NCBI GenBank assembly: GCA_028818755.1
Contig: JAPPNF010000186.1
Span: 1 to 64,000 of the forward strand
DNA: 64,000 nt
Reading direction: 5' to 3'
Source of the DNA: Deltaproteobacteria bacterium
GTDB taxonomy: Bacteria; Desulfobacterota; Binatia; UBA9968; JAJDTQ01
The notes under the pieces were generated by a model. That model searched no databases and was not told the DNA's origin. It worked only from the letters and a program-made list of their open reading frames with translations. Positions 9,169-19,050 of the stretch are shown in pieces (position 1 is the stretch's first letter; each line of letters opens with the position of its first letter). The position numbers were made by a program, and so were the translations under genes.

Positions 9169-12100
9169 ATGATTCCCTGCCGTGATTCTGTCCTTCTGTG
9201 TTCCGCCGTAACGTCAGGGTTAGCGGAAACGAAGTTCGGATTCCGCGGCGTCGGCAAGAGGGTGCCACGGCTCCGCACATTGCTGCCGGCTATGCTCGCC
9301 TTGTGCCAGTTGGCGACCCCGGTTCCGACCTCGGCACAGTCCGCCGGAGCCTCGCCGCGGACCACCCCGGCCTCGCCGCAATCCGCCCCCCGCCCCGCCC
9401 TCGACCCATCCGACCCGGCGCGCTGGCAGGTGCCGCCGGCCGAACTCCAGGCGCTGCGCTTCCGCGAGTTGGGCCCGTTCCGGGGCGGCCGCGTCACGAC
9501 GGTGGCCGGCGTCCGCTCCAGGCCTCACACCTTCTACTTCGGCGCGACGGGCGGAGGTGTCTGGAAGACCGAGAGCGCGGGTCAGGCGTGGACGAACATC
9601 TCGGACCACGGCATCCCGATCGGGTCCATTGGGGCGGTCGCGGTTGCGCCCTCCAACCCGGATGTCCTCTACGTGGGCACCGGCTCGGACGCCATCCGTG
9701 GCAACGTCTCTACGGGACGCGGCGTGTACCGCTCCGACGACGACGGCGCCACCTGGCGCTACCTGGGCCTGCGCGAAGCCGGCCAGATCGGGCGCATCCG
9801 CATCCACCCGGACGACCCGGACATCGCGTATCTCGCCGCGACCGGGCACCCCTTCGGCCCGAACCCGGAGCGGGGCGTCTACCGTACCCGGGACGGCGGC
9901 GAGTCCTGGGAGAACGTCCTCTTCGTCTCGGATTCGACCGGCGCGATCGAGCTGCTGATGAACGAGCACGACCCCGACGAGCTCTTCGCCGCCATGTGGC
10001 GCGCCGAACGCAAGCCCTGGACGATGATCTCGGGCGCCCGCGAAGGCGGCATCTACCGCAGTCGCGACGGGGGGGAAAGCTGGGAGAAGCTGGGCGGAGG
10101 GCTCCCGTCCGGACTGATCGGCAAGATCGGGATCGCTCAAGCGCGCGCCGACCCCGGCAGACTCTACGCGATCATCGAGGCCGAGCCGGGGTCCGGCATC
10201 TATCGCTCGCTCAACGGGGGCGACGACTGGACGCTGGTCAATGACGAGCCGCGCTTGCTGGGCCGCCCCTGGTACTTCCACAACATCTTCGCCGATCCGA
10301 CCGACGCGGACGTCGTGTACGTGGCCGGCGGGGGCTTCCACCGGTCCACCGACGGTGGCATGACCTTTTCAACCATTGCCATGCCCCACTCGGATCATCA
10401 TGACCTGTGGATTTCGCCCGACAACCCGGACGTCATGGTGCAGGGGAACGACGGGGGTGCGGTGGTGACGGTGGATGGCGGGCGGACGTGGTCGACGCAG
10501 CTCAACCAGCCCACCGCCGAGATGTATTCGGTGACCGTCGACGACCAGTTCCCCTACCGCGTGTACGGGTCGCAGCAGGACAACTCGACGCTGTCGCTGC
10601 CGAGTTCGGCGACGGGGACGGGGATCAGCCTGCAGCACTGGGAGTCGCACGGGGGCTGCGAGACGGGCCCGGTGACGGTGCATCCGACCGATCCAGCCAT
10701 TGTCGTGTCCGGGTGCTTCGGAGGCCGGCTCGCGCGCTACAACCGGCGGACCGAGCAGTTCCGCCAGATCCGGCCGTACCCCGAGCGGCAGGACGGGGCG
10801 CCGGAGCGGGAACTGCGCTACCGGATCCAGTGGAACGCGCCGGTGCTCTTCTCGCGCCACGACCCGGATGTGCTCTACCACGGCTCGCAGTACGTGGCGG
10901 TGAGCCGCGACCAGGGCGGGAGCTGGGCGGTCATTTCGCCCGACCTGACCGGCAACGACACCACGAAGTTCGGGCAGGCGGGCGGGCCGATCACCGCCGA
11001 CGTGACGGGCGTGGAGATCTATTCGTCGCTGCTGCAGATCGCCGAGTCGCCGCACGACGCGCGCGTGCTGTGGACGGGCTCGAACGACGGGCGGGTGCAC
11101 ATCACGCGCGATGGCGGGGGCACCTGGACCGATGTCACGCCGCCGTCGATGCCCCAACCGGCCACGGTGAACCGCATTGACGTGTCGCCGCATGCGCCCG
11201 GCACCGCCTACCTGGCCGCCTATCGCTACCGCCTGGACGACTTCCGGCCGTTCATCTACGGCACGCGCGACTTTGGCGCGACCTGGACCCTGCTGACCGA
11301 CGGTACCAACGGGTTGCCGGCCGACCATCCGACCCGCGTCGTGCGCGAGGATCGGGAGCGGGCCGGACTGCTGTTTGCGGGCACCGAGTTCGGCCTTTTT
11401 GCTTCGTTCGACGCGGGCGCCAACTGGCAGCCCCTGCAGCTCAACCTGCCGCCCTCGCCCGTGACCGACCTTGTGGTGCACCGCGGTGATCTGGTGGTGG
11501 CGACTCAGGGCCGGGGCTTCTGGATCCTCGACGACATCACGCCGCTCCGCCATGTGGCCGCCGGCGAGCCTGCGGGAGACCTGGTCCTCTACCCGGTGCG
11601 GCCCGCGTACCGCACCGCCGCCCAGGAGCGGGACGGTCATTACGTGCGCGATCACGTCTACGGCGCCATGATCCCGCGCTACATGAAGGCCATGAACCCC
11701 CCTGAGGGCACGACGGTCTACTTCAATAGACCTGAAAGCGCATTTGGGACAATTGAAGTACACATCATGGAGGGCGACGGCGACCCCGTGCGCACCTTCG
11801 AGGACGTCACCGCCGGGTCCGGGCTTAACCGCTTCAACTGGAACCTGGACTACCCGTCAGGCTCGGCGGCGGTAGCCGCGCGGGCGGTGCCGGGGCGCTA
11901 CACGGTGCGGATCGAGGCGCCCGAAGGGGATGCTTCGGCCAACTTCGATGTCCTCATGGACCCGCGCCTGGAAGAGGAGATCACGGTCGCGGACCTGCAG
12001 GCGCAGTTCGACTACCTGATCCGGGCGCGGGACCGGCTGGATGCGCTTGAGGAGGCGGTGGCGGGACTGCGGCAGGTGAGGGGCGACGCCGAGCGCGCCG

Positions 12101-12468
12101 TTAGCGGGCCCGACGCCAACGACGCGATCCGGGGCGCGGCCGAGCGGGCGTCTTCCGCCCTGACCGCGGTGGAGGAGGTGCTCCTGCAGCCTCGTGGCGC
12201 CGGCTTCGCGAACCCGTCGCGGATTCGCAGCCATCTGAGGTTCGTGATGACGGCTGCGAGCTCCCAGCGCGGCGAAGATCTGGACGCGCGGCCGACCGAG
12301 CAGTTGATCGAGCGCCTGGTGGATCTCGAGACCGAGCTGGAGGGCGCGCTGACCCGGCTGCGCGGCGTGTACACGGACGAGGTCGAGGAGCTGAACGCGG
12401 AACTCGAATCCGCGGGGCTTGAGCGGATCCGGATCCCGGCGGTGCCGGGGCGGCGAGCGGTCAGTTGA
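9169..12468 (+). CDS. Exported sortilin/VPS10-like BNR-repeat protein
   Basis: The product is up to 1099 residues. A hydrophobic segment LLPAMLALCQLA followed by a TSAQS cleavage site marks export; GTG 9262 is an equally plausible start giving a normal-length signal. Residues ~85-800 form beta-propeller BNR/Asp-box repeats (GGVWKTESAGQAWTN, YRSDDDGATW, YRTRDGGESWE, YRSRDGGESWE, YRSLNGGDDWT, HRSTDGGMTF, ITRDGGGTWTD). A C-terminal region contains an FnIII-like strand domain and then long helices (about 930-1090). Such proteins are abundant in Gemmatimonadota and Acidobacteriota, and they resemble the sortilin N-terminal domain rather than proven glycosidases. A peptide- or glycan-binding role is inferred. 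The stop overlaps the next start. Confidence 0.85.
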   Translation: MIPCRDSVLLCSAVTSGLAETKFGFRGVGKRVPRLRTLLPAMLALCQLATPVPTSAQSAGASPRTTPASPQSAPRPALDPSDPARWQVPPAELQALRFRELGPFRGGRVTTVAGVRSRPHTFYFGATGGGVWKTESAGQAWTNISDHGIPIGSIGAVAVAPSNPDVLYVGTGSDAIRGNVSTGRGVYRSDDDGATWRYLGLREAGQIGRIRIHPDDPDIAYLAATGHPFGPNPERGVYRTRDGGESWENVLFVSDSTGAIELLMNEHDPDELFAAMWRAERKPWTMISGAREGGIYRSRDGGESWEKLGGGLPSGLIGKIGIAQARADPGRLYAIIEAEPGSGIYRSLNGGDDWTLVNDEPRLLGRPWYFHNIFADPTDADVVYVAGGGFHRSTDGGMTFSTIAMPHSDHHDLWISPDNPDVMVQGNDGGAVVTVDGGRTWSTQLNQPTAEMYSVTVDDQFPYRVYGSQQDNSTLSLPSSATGTGISLQHWESHGGCETGPVTVHPTDPAIVVSGCFGGRLARYNRRTEQFRQIRPYPERQDGAPERELRYRIQWNAPVLFSRHDPDVLYHGSQYVAVSRDQGGSWAVISPDLTGNDTTKFGQAGGPITADVTGVEIYSSLLQIAESPHDARVLWTGSNDGRVHITRDGGGTWTDVTPPSMPQPATVNRIDVSPHAPGTAYLAAYRYRLDDFRPFIYGTRDFGATWTLLTDGTNGLPADHPTRVVREDRERAGLLFAGTEFGLFASFDAGANWQPLQLNLPPSPVTDLVVHRGDLVVATQGRGFWILDDITPLRHVAAGEPAGDLVLYPVRPAYRTAAQERDGHYVRDHVYGAMIPRYMKAMNPPEGTTVYFNRPESAFGTIEVHIMEGDGDPVRTFEDVTAGSGLNRFNWNLDYPSGSAAVAARAVPGRYTVRIEAPEGDASANFDVLMDPRLEEEITVADLQAQFDYLIRARDRLDALEEAVAGLRQVRGDAERAVSGPDANDAIRGAAERASSALTAVEEVLLQPRGAGFANPSRIRSHLRFVMTAASSQRGEDLDARPTEQLIERLVDLETELEGALTRLRGVYTDEVEELNAELESAGLERIRIPAVPGRRAVS

Positions 12469-12962
12469 GCAGCTCACGCCCTCCCGCGGGCGGTGCGCAA
12501 CCGCTGTCGAGCCCGGGCCGCCCTGCCCGCGCGTCCGGTCCTTCCAACGCCGCCAACCGGTGCTTCGTCTGCGGCCCGGACAACCCGATCGGGCTGCACC
12601 TCACCTTCCGGCTCGAAGACGGCGCTTGCGTCTCCGAATTCACGCCGGGCGAGAACCACCAAGGCTACCCGGGCGTGGTCCACGGCGGGATGATCTACAG
12701 CGCCCTGGACGACGTCATGGCCAACTGGCTCTACCTGCGCGGCGCGCGTGCCTACACCGCCCGCTGCGAGATCCGCTACCGCAAGCCGGCCCGCGAGGGC
12801 GAGGAGCTGTTGCTGGTGGGGCGCCAGACGGCGCGGAAGCGGAAGCTCGTCGAGATGGAGGGCACCGCGACGCGGGCCTCGGACGGTGAGGTTGTCGCCA
12901 CCGCGACGGCGACCTTTGTAGTGATCGACGAGGAGGAGTTTGCGGGGGTGGGGTCGGAGTAG
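12465..12962 (+). CDS. PaaI-type hotdog acyl-CoA thioesterase
   Basis: The 165-residue product begins with a TTG codon that overlaps the TGA stop of the BNR gene (TTGA), implying translational coupling. After a short variable N-terminus it shows the single hotdog fold of 4HBT/PaaI thioesterases. CFVCGPDNPIGLHL is the typical start of this subgroup. PGVVHGGMIYSALDDVMANW contains the conserved HGG and the acidic residue of the catalytic helix. It likely hydrolyses acyl-CoA thioesters in the cytoplasm; chain length and specificity cannot be read from the sequence. The function has no evident link to the upstream exported protein. Confidence 0.85.
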   Translation: MSSSRPPAGGAQPLSSPGRPARASGPSNAANRCFVCGPDNPIGLHLTFRLEDGACVSEFTPGENHQGYPGVVHGGMIYSALDDVMANWLYLRGARAYTARCEIRYRKPAREGEELLLVGRQTARKRKLVEMEGTATRASDGEVVATATATFVVIDEEEFAGVGSE

Positions 12963-12981
12963 CGTCCTGGGCGGCGGCTCG

Positions 12982-14010
12982 TCACGAAGCCGGATCCGCC
13001 GGTCCGCAGAGCGGCGGCATCCCGGAGCCGTCCGGACCCGCAATGACATTCAGCTGGCGCTGGGTCGCGGTACCGAAGAAGCCTGTCCCATCTCCGAAAA
13101 CGGAAGGGATGCGGATGAGTCCCGACGGGTTGAAGTTGCCCCCCCGGGCCCAGTTCACCCAGTTGCGGTCGGTCGCGGCGAAAGCGACCTCTCCCCAGGC
13201 TCCGCCGGGGAGGCCGTCGTCGAGGATGCGGAGGAGATCGGCATCTGCCTGCTCACCAAGGTCGAACAGCCCGTATTCCCCGGGAAAGAGGACATCGGTG
13301 TCCTTCTCTCCGATCGCGAACCCGGTGAGGTACAGTGAGTCGGGCACTTCGATGTCGCGCCCGGCCAGGGCTTCCGGCAACCCCTCGATCCAGGTGTCGG
13401 AGATATACGACCAGGTACCCGCCGCCTCCGTCCAGCGGAACCGGTAATTGGTGTCGGGCTCGATGCGGCAGTGTCCATCCTCGTGCGTGAGCCCGATGAA
13501 CTCGAAGGCGTCGGGCACCTGGCTGACCCCGGTCAGCGTGCCGCCTTCCGGAAGGACGACCTCGAGTTCGAGGACCTCACCCGGAGAGAAGGGGGACGGG
13601 GCAACGCTGGCGCGGTAGCACGAGCCGACATCCACTTCGAGAACCTCCTCGTCTTCCTCGTCCTCCCAGGGATCCAGGCAAACACCCCCACTGTCTGCCG
13701 CCGCCAGATGCACGACCGCCGATGTCCCCGAAACGCGGATGGCGGCTCCCTCCACCTCGTCAGCGCGCTGGCCGCTCAGCGTACGGTGCAGATAGGTGTA
13801 CACGTCGAGGGACGTGCTGCCGTCGCCGTGCAGGTTGATGGTCAGCTGCGCCTCCGCGATCACCACGTCCTCCGACTCGGTGACCGTCACCTCGGTCAGG
13901 GCGCATCCACCGAGAATCGAGCCCCCCGCAAGGACGACCAGCGTCGCCGCGCCGGCGTTCGGCCGGCACTCCCGCGCCCGCACGGACGGCACAATCGGTG
14001 AATCCATCAT
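12982..14010 (-). CDS. DUF4249-like lipoprotein paired with TonB receptor
   Basis: The product is 342 residues with a lipobox (ILGGC, Cys36). The ATG overlaps the TGA stop of the upstream TonB-dependent receptor (TGATG), so the two are translationally coupled. Features after the lipobox (AEAQLTINLHGDG, LHRTLSGQRADEVEGAAIRV, a Cys-containing Ig-like strand region) fit the DUF4249 family, whose members are usually partnered with TonB receptors in Bacteroidota and Gemmatimonadota. An acidic loop (DPWEDEEDEEVLEVD) may bind metal. Probable role: outer-membrane accessory lipoprotein for import. The family call rests on pattern and context. Confidence 0.7.
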   Translation of the reverse strand: MMDSPIVPSVRARECRPNAGAATLVVLAGGSILGGCALTEVTVTESEDVVIAEAQLTINLHGDGSTSLDVYTYLHRTLSGQRADEVEGAAIRVSGTSAVVHLAAADSGGVCLDPWEDEEDEEVLEVDVGSCYRASVAPSPFSPGEVLELEVVLPEGGTLTGVSQVPDAFEFIGLTHEDGHCRIEPDTNYRFRWTEAAGTWSYISDTWIEGLPEALAGRDIEVPDSLYLTGFAIGEKDTDVLFPGEYGLFDLGEQADADLLRILDDGLPGGAWGEVAFAATDRNWVNWARGGNFNPSGLIRIPSVFGDGTGFFGTATQRQLNVIAGPDGSGMPPLCGPADPAS

Positions 14011-16352
14011 CAGAACGAGACCTCGACGCCGAAGGTGGGAAGGAACGGGATCATGGACACGCCCTCTCGCTTCGGGGGCGAGGACTGGTAGTCGAAGAAG
14101 TAGAACAGCACGTTCTTCTGGTTGTAGACGTTGATGATGCTCAGGTAGGGTGTGATTGTGCCCCAGCTCTTCGTGGCGGTCTTCCTGAGCGAGAGATCGA
14201 GCCGGTGCCGCGCCGGATAGCGTGCGCCGTTGCGCGGCCCGAGCACCACAGCATTCCCGTCGTCGACTCCAAGAAGCCCCGATACGAACTGCGTCCGGTA
14301 GATCTGATAGGTGCCGAGCGGTTTCGTGTATGGCAGGCCGGTCCCGAAGTTTGCCCTGACTCCTGTGTCCAATCCCCACCAGCCGAGGGCCCGGCGCAGC
14401 GAGACGTCGACCTCGAAGCGGCGGTCGAAGACGGGCGGATAGGTGACCCACGGCTGGGGCTGAACCCCGACGCGCGTGTCCGGGAAGGACCGGACGGTCT
14501 TCAGGAACGAGATGGAGACCCAGCCGGTGGTGTTGCCCCGGTCCCGCTTCAGGAAGAGGTCCACGCCGTAGGCGTTGCCGTTGCCGGCCACGAGCGCGTC
14601 GGTTTCGTCGTTGGGATCCTCGGCCGAATTGAGGGCGGCCACACCATCGAAGTTGCGGTAGTAGCCCTCGAGCGAGGCGAACCACTCGTCATCGTCGCCA
14701 AAGAAGCTCTCGGCCCCCAGCTGTACCTGGTCCGAGACGACGCGGGGGGCCTCGGCGCCCGCCAGGATCCATGTGTCGAGCCCGAAGGGAAACTCTTCGT
14801 CCCGCGTGGAGTGGATGAACTGGCTGTACCGGCCCGCCGCCAGGCGCACCGCCGAGTTCCTGTCCCGAAGAAAACGTCTCACGGCAAAGCGGGGCGACAG
14901 GGTCGCTTCCGTCGTCCCGGCGTTCGGCTGCCAATAGTCGACGCGCACGCCGCCCTCCACCAGCCAGTTCGGGCTGGGGTTCCAGTGAGCCTGGCTGTAG
15001 CCGGCAATCTCCAGGCCGCTGCCCTGTTGGTCCAGGAAGGTCGATCCTCCTCCCAGCAGCCCGTTATTGTAGGCAACGCGCTTCACCGACACGCCCGACT
15101 TCCAGTTCGTGGCCCACGCAGGACGATGCTCCGTGTCGGCCCTGAACGTCGCCTCCTCGACCCCGGTCTGGAACTCCGTGTCGACCTCCGGAAACGTCAG
15201 GTCGGATCCGAAACGCGAGAATGAGGCGCGTACGGCCATTGACGAGCCCCCGCCCAGCGAATGCGTCCACGAACCCCCGATCGCGTCGTTCCCCCACCAC
15301 CACCGGATGGGAATGGGCGTGTCGGAGATCCCCGAGAGGTCGACGATGTCCCGGCCGCTGTAGCCGACGAACCGGAGCCGGCTCCCGCCCACCGTCCAGG
15401 CCTCGAAGACGCCCTGCAGGTCCGTCAGGTGGTATGGGAAGTCTGCCCATGGCTTAATGAGCACGTCCACGTAGGATCGGCGGGCGGAGGCGCGCCAGCG
15501 GGTTGCGGTGAACCCGAGCTTCTCGGCAGCGCTTTCAGGGAGGCCCCCCTTTACCGCAACGCGGGTCGCCAGAAGGCTGATGCCCGCGTCGACTCCGAAC
15601 AGCCCGTCGCCCGGGTCGCTGGCAATCGTCAGCACCGAAGATACGCGGCCGCCGTATTTTGCCGGAAAGCCCCCGGACTGCAGTTCGACGCGGTCCACCA
15701 TGTCCGCGTTGAATACGGAGAAGATGTTGCCCAGGTGAAACGGATTGAAGATCGGAACTTCGTCGAGCAGAATGAGATTCTGGTCGGCGGAACCGCCCCG
15801 GACATTGTAGGATCCGGAGAAGTCCGACACGGTTGTCACACCCGGGAGCACCTCGACGGCGCGCAGCGGGTCCGCCTCGATCAATACCGGGATCGACTTC
15901 AGGTCGCTGGCCTCGATCTCCTGGACCGTGATCCCCGCCGACTCTTCGAAACGTGTCTTGGCGCGGCTGCGCTCGGCCTCGACCGTCACCCCCTGGAGCG
16001 CGATCGCCTCGCCCGCCATGATGACTTCGACCTCGGTCGTGCCCGTCGTGACACTCACCTCCTCCCGGTGTTCCTCGAAGCCGATCCGGGTCACCATCAA
16101 AGCGTAGGTGCCCGGCTGCAGATCGCGGAACGAGAAAAAGCCCAGCTCGTTCGTCAGCGTGTACACCGCCAGGGTCGAGTCCGCCACCGGATGCAGCTCC
16201 GCCACGGCGCCCTCGATGGGACGACCGTCGTCGGACCAGGCCCGGCCGCTGAGTTGATTGGCCTGAGCCTCCGCGGCCGATGGCATGCAGAGGAGGACGA
16301 GTGCCCCACACACAGTTGCGAGACGCCCTGTTGGCGATAGTCGCTGGTTCAT
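14010..16352 (-). CDS. TonB-dependent receptor with carboxypeptidase-regulatory-like N-domain
   Basis: The product is 780 residues. A signal peptide (residues 1-30, ending AEAQA) is followed by a carboxypeptidase-regulatory-like beta-sandwich (LSGRAWSDDGRPIEGA to about residue 115). Then come the plug domain (VLPGVTTVSDFSGSYNVRGG, NLILLDEVPIFNPFH, VELQSGGFPAKYGGRVSSVL) and the 22-strand barrel with a C-terminal aromatic residue (GVEVSF). It imports an unknown ligand across the outer membrane using TonB energy. It is divergent from the S9D peptidase gene (91 bases between starts), which could point to a peptide ligand. It is coupled to the DUF4249-like lipoprotein downstream. Confidence 0.9.
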   Translation of the reverse strand: MNQRLSPTGRLATVCGALVLLCMPSAAEAQANQLSGRAWSDDGRPIEGAVAELHPVADSTLAVYTLTNELGFFSFRDLQPGTYALMVTRIGFEEHREEVSVTTGTTEVEVIMAGEAIALQGVTVEAERSRAKTRFEESAGITVQEIEASDLKSIPVLIEADPLRAVEVLPGVTTVSDFSGSYNVRGGSADQNLILLDEVPIFNPFHLGNIFSVFNADMVDRVELQSGGFPAKYGGRVSSVLTIASDPGDGLFGVDAGISLLATRVAVKGGLPESAAEKLGFTATRWRASARRSYVDVLIKPWADFPYHLTDLQGVFEAWTVGGSRLRFVGYSGRDIVDLSGISDTPIPIRWWWGNDAIGGSWTHSLGGGSSMAVRASFSRFGSDLTFPEVDTEFQTGVEEATFRADTEHRPAWATNWKSGVSVKRVAYNNGLLGGGSTFLDQQGSGLEIAGYSQAHWNPSPNWLVEGGVRVDYWQPNAGTTEATLSPRFAVRRFLRDRNSAVRLAAGRYSQFIHSTRDEEFPFGLDTWILAGAEAPRVVSDQVQLGAESFFGDDDEWFASLEGYYRNFDGVAALNSAEDPNDETDALVAGNGNAYGVDLFLKRDRGNTTGWVSISFLKTVRSFPDTRVGVQPQPWVTYPPVFDRRFEVDVSLRRALGWWGLDTGVRANFGTGLPYTKPLGTYQIYRTQFVSGLLGVDDGNAVVLGPRNGARYPARHRLDLSLRKTATKSWGTITPYLSIINVYNQKNVLFYFFDYQSSPPKREGVSMIPFLPTFGVEVSF

Positions 16353-16443
16353 GAGCCCCCCGCGTCCTCCATGTCACCAATCGTTGTGCGCACCTAAGAT
16401 AAGGGAACTCAAACGGAACCCGGCCGTCCAAAAGGGGCTGAAC

Positions 16444-18900
16444 ATGAGCATCCGTGCCTTTACCGCGTCTATCCTTCCGCTCGCCCTGCTGCTGCCTCTG
16501 CCATCCCCACTAGCCGCGCAGGACGCCTACCGCATACCGCCAGCGGACATCGTCGACATCCTTGAAGCGGCCCCCTTCCCCCAGGCGGTGGTCAGCCCCT
16601 CCGGCGACTGGATGATCCTCGCGCACAGCGAGAGCATGCCCGGGATCGAGGACCTGGCCGCGCCCATGCTGCGGCTGGCCGGGCGCAGGATCAGCCCGGT
16701 CACCAACGGGATGCACGCTGCGCCGCCCTTCTTTCGCTTCTCGGTCGTGGACCTGGAACGCGATGACACGCGGGTCGTGACCGGCGCCGAAGACGGTCTG
16801 GGCGCGCCCATGTGGTCGCCGTCCGGCGACGGCTTCGCCTTCACGCGAACCGACTCCGACGGCGTCGCGCTCTGGCTGGCCGACCCCGAGACCGGCACGG
16901 CCCGCGCACTGACCGGCCCCTCGCTGAACGGCGCCCGGGGCGAACCCTGCTCCTGGATGCCCGACGGCGCCGCACTTCTCTGCCATTTCGTCCCCGAGGA
17001 CCGAGGCGCGCCGCCCGAGCCTTCGGCGGTCCCCGTCGGCCCGGTCATCCAGGAATCGGGGGGCGAAGCAGCCCCGTCCTGGACTTTTCAGGACCTGTTG
17101 GAAGACGCCCATGACGAGGCGCTGTTCGACTACTACCTGACGTCGCAGCCGGCCGTCGTCGAAGTTGCCACGGGAGCCGCGCAGCCGGTTGGCGCCGCGG
17201 CGGTGTACGAGTCGCTCGAACCCTCGCCCAGCGGGGAGTACTTCCTCTCGGTCCGCACGGTACGTCCCTACTCGTACCTGGTGCCGGATTCGCGCTTCGC
17301 GAAGCAGGTGGAGGTCCTGGGCAGCAACGGCCGGCCCATCCGCACCCTGGCGACCCTGCCCCTGGACGAGGGCGGTCCCGAACACCTGGGCTTTCGCCGC
17401 GCCGGCTTGCGCCAATTCTCGTGGCGGGCCGGTGCGCCCGCGGTCCTGACCTATATCGAGGCCCTCGACGGCGGCGATCCAGGCCGGGACGTGCCCTATC
17501 GCGATCGTGTCCTGACCCTGGCGGCGCCCTTCGACGCGGAGGGCGAGGAACTGATCCGCACCGAGGACCGGCTGGGCTCGGGCGCCTTCGGGTTCGGCTA
17601 CCCGGTCCTGTGGGGCGGGGACGGCGAGACGGCCCTGGTCTACGAATTCGATTGGCCGACGCGGCGGAGCCGTGCATGGATCGTGCAGGCTTCGTCCACC
17701 GGCGCCGAGCCGGCGCTCCTCTGGGACCGCAGCACCGACGACTGGTACGGCAATCCCGGCGACCCGGTGATGACACAGGACGGTGCCGGGAAGCCCGTCG
17801 TCCGCATGGACGGGACAAGCATCTTCCTGGCAGGACCCGGCGGATCGCCCGAGGGGGACCGGCCCTTCCTGGATCGGCTGAACCTGGAGACCGCCGAGTT
17901 GCGGCGTCTCTTCCACTCGGGCCCGGAGAGCTACGAGACCGTGGTGGGCTTGGCGGATGCAGCTGCCGACCGGATCGTCATCCGGCACGAGACGAGCGAG
18001 GAGCCGCCGAACTATCACCTGGTCGCGACCGGCGATGGCGAGCGCACGGCGCTTACGTCCTTCCCCAACCCCCAGCCCCAGCTCGCAGGAATCACCAAGA
18101 GCAAGGTCTACTACGAGCGCGACGACGGCATCCCCCTTTCGGCCGAGCTGTACCTTCCCGCTGGCTACGAGCCGGGCGAGCGCCTTCCGGTTCTGGTGTG
18201 GGCATACCCGCGCGAGTACGCGGACGAGGACGGAGCGGGACAGGTCCGCGGATCCGCCCACCGCTTCACGACCATTTCCGGCGCTTCGCACCTGCTGCTT
18301 CTGACGCAGGGCTATGCCGTGCTAAACGACGCCGCGATGCCGATCGTCGGAGGCTTCACCGCGAACGACACCTACGTGGAGCAGCTGGTGGCGAACGGCA
18401 GGGCCGCGGTGGACAAGCTCGTCGAGCTGGGTGTAGCCGACCGCGACCGGGTCGGGATCGCCGGCCACAGCTACGGGGCCTTCATGACCGCCAACATGCT
18501 GGCCCACTCCGACGACTTCGCCGCCGGGATCGCGCGCAGCGGTGCCTTCAACAGGAGCCTGACGCCGTTCGGCTTCCAGTACGAGCGGCGGACGTTCTGG
18601 GAGGCTCCCGAAGTCTACTTCGGCATGTCGGCCTTCATGCACGCGGAGAAGATCAACGAGCCGCTGCTCCTGACGCACGGCGTGATCGACAACAACTCGG
18701 GGACCTTCCCCGTGCAGTCGGAGCGGATGTACCACGCCGTCAAGGGCCTGGGCGGCACGGTCCGCCTGGTGATGCTGCCGCACGAGAGCCACGGCTACAG
18801 GGCGCGGGAGTCGGTGTTGCACACGGTGTGGGAGATGTTCGACTGGATGCGCCGTCACGTCAGGGAGCGGGATCGGCAGCTGATCCCCGACGGGGGGTAG
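16444..18900 (+). CDS. S9D prolyl-oligopeptidase-family glutamyl endopeptidase-like protein
   Basis: The 818-residue exported serine peptidase starts at ATG 16444, which gives a clean signal peptide ending PLAAQD. The N-terminal propeller is followed by an alpha/beta-hydrolase domain. The catalytic triad is visible: Ser676 in GHSYGAF, Asp749 in GVIDNNSGT and His783 in LPHESHGY. The stretch GIARSGAFNRSLTPFGFQ and the RxxWEAPE-like context closely match the S9D glutamyl endopeptidases (known from chloroplasts and bacteria), which cleave after Glu in short peptides. The location is probably periplasmic, and it sits next to a TonB receptor and a metalloprotease, consistent with peptide use. Usual S9D length is 800-950 residues. 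Confidence 0.88.
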   Translation: MSIRAFTASILPLALLLPLPSPLAAQDAYRIPPADIVDILEAAPFPQAVVSPSGDWMILAHSESMPGIEDLAAPMLRLAGRRISPVTNGMHAAPPFFRFSVVDLERDDTRVVTGAEDGLGAPMWSPSGDGFAFTRTDSDGVALWLADPETGTARALTGPSLNGARGEPCSWMPDGAALLCHFVPEDRGAPPEPSAVPVGPVIQESGGEAAPSWTFQDLLEDAHDEALFDYYLTSQPAVVEVATGAAQPVGAAAVYESLEPSPSGEYFLSVRTVRPYSYLVPDSRFAKQVEVLGSNGRPIRTLATLPLDEGGPEHLGFRRAGLRQFSWRAGAPAVLTYIEALDGGDPGRDVPYRDRVLTLAAPFDAEGEELIRTEDRLGSGAFGFGYPVLWGGDGETALVYEFDWPTRRSRAWIVQASSTGAEPALLWDRSTDDWYGNPGDPVMTQDGAGKPVVRMDGTSIFLAGPGGSPEGDRPFLDRLNLETAELRRLFHSGPESYETVVGLADAAADRIVIRHETSEEPPNYHLVATGDGERTALTSFPNPQPQLAGITKSKVYYERDDGIPLSAELYLPAGYEPGERLPVLVWAYPREYADEDGAGQVRGSAHRFTTISGASHLLLLTQGYAVLNDAAMPIVGGFTANDTYVEQLVANGRAAVDKLVELGVADRDRVGIAGHSYGAFMTANMLAHSDDFAAGIARSGAFNRSLTPFGFQYERRTFWEAPEVYFGMSAFMHAEKINEPLLLTHGVIDNNSGTFPVQSERMYHAVKGLGGTVRLVMLPHESHGYRARESVLHTVWEMFDWMRRHVRERDRQLIPDGG

Positions 18901-19050
18901 GGGGGCGGAGAGGGACCCGCGGAGCGGACAGGAAAAGCGAGGCGGGCGCGGGACGGCCGGGGCGGAAGCTCGGCGGCCGGGCTATTGTGGGGTAAACCAT
19001 GAGGTGGCCATGTGCCACTGCCTCCGCCACTCTGCCAAGGACGTCCTCCC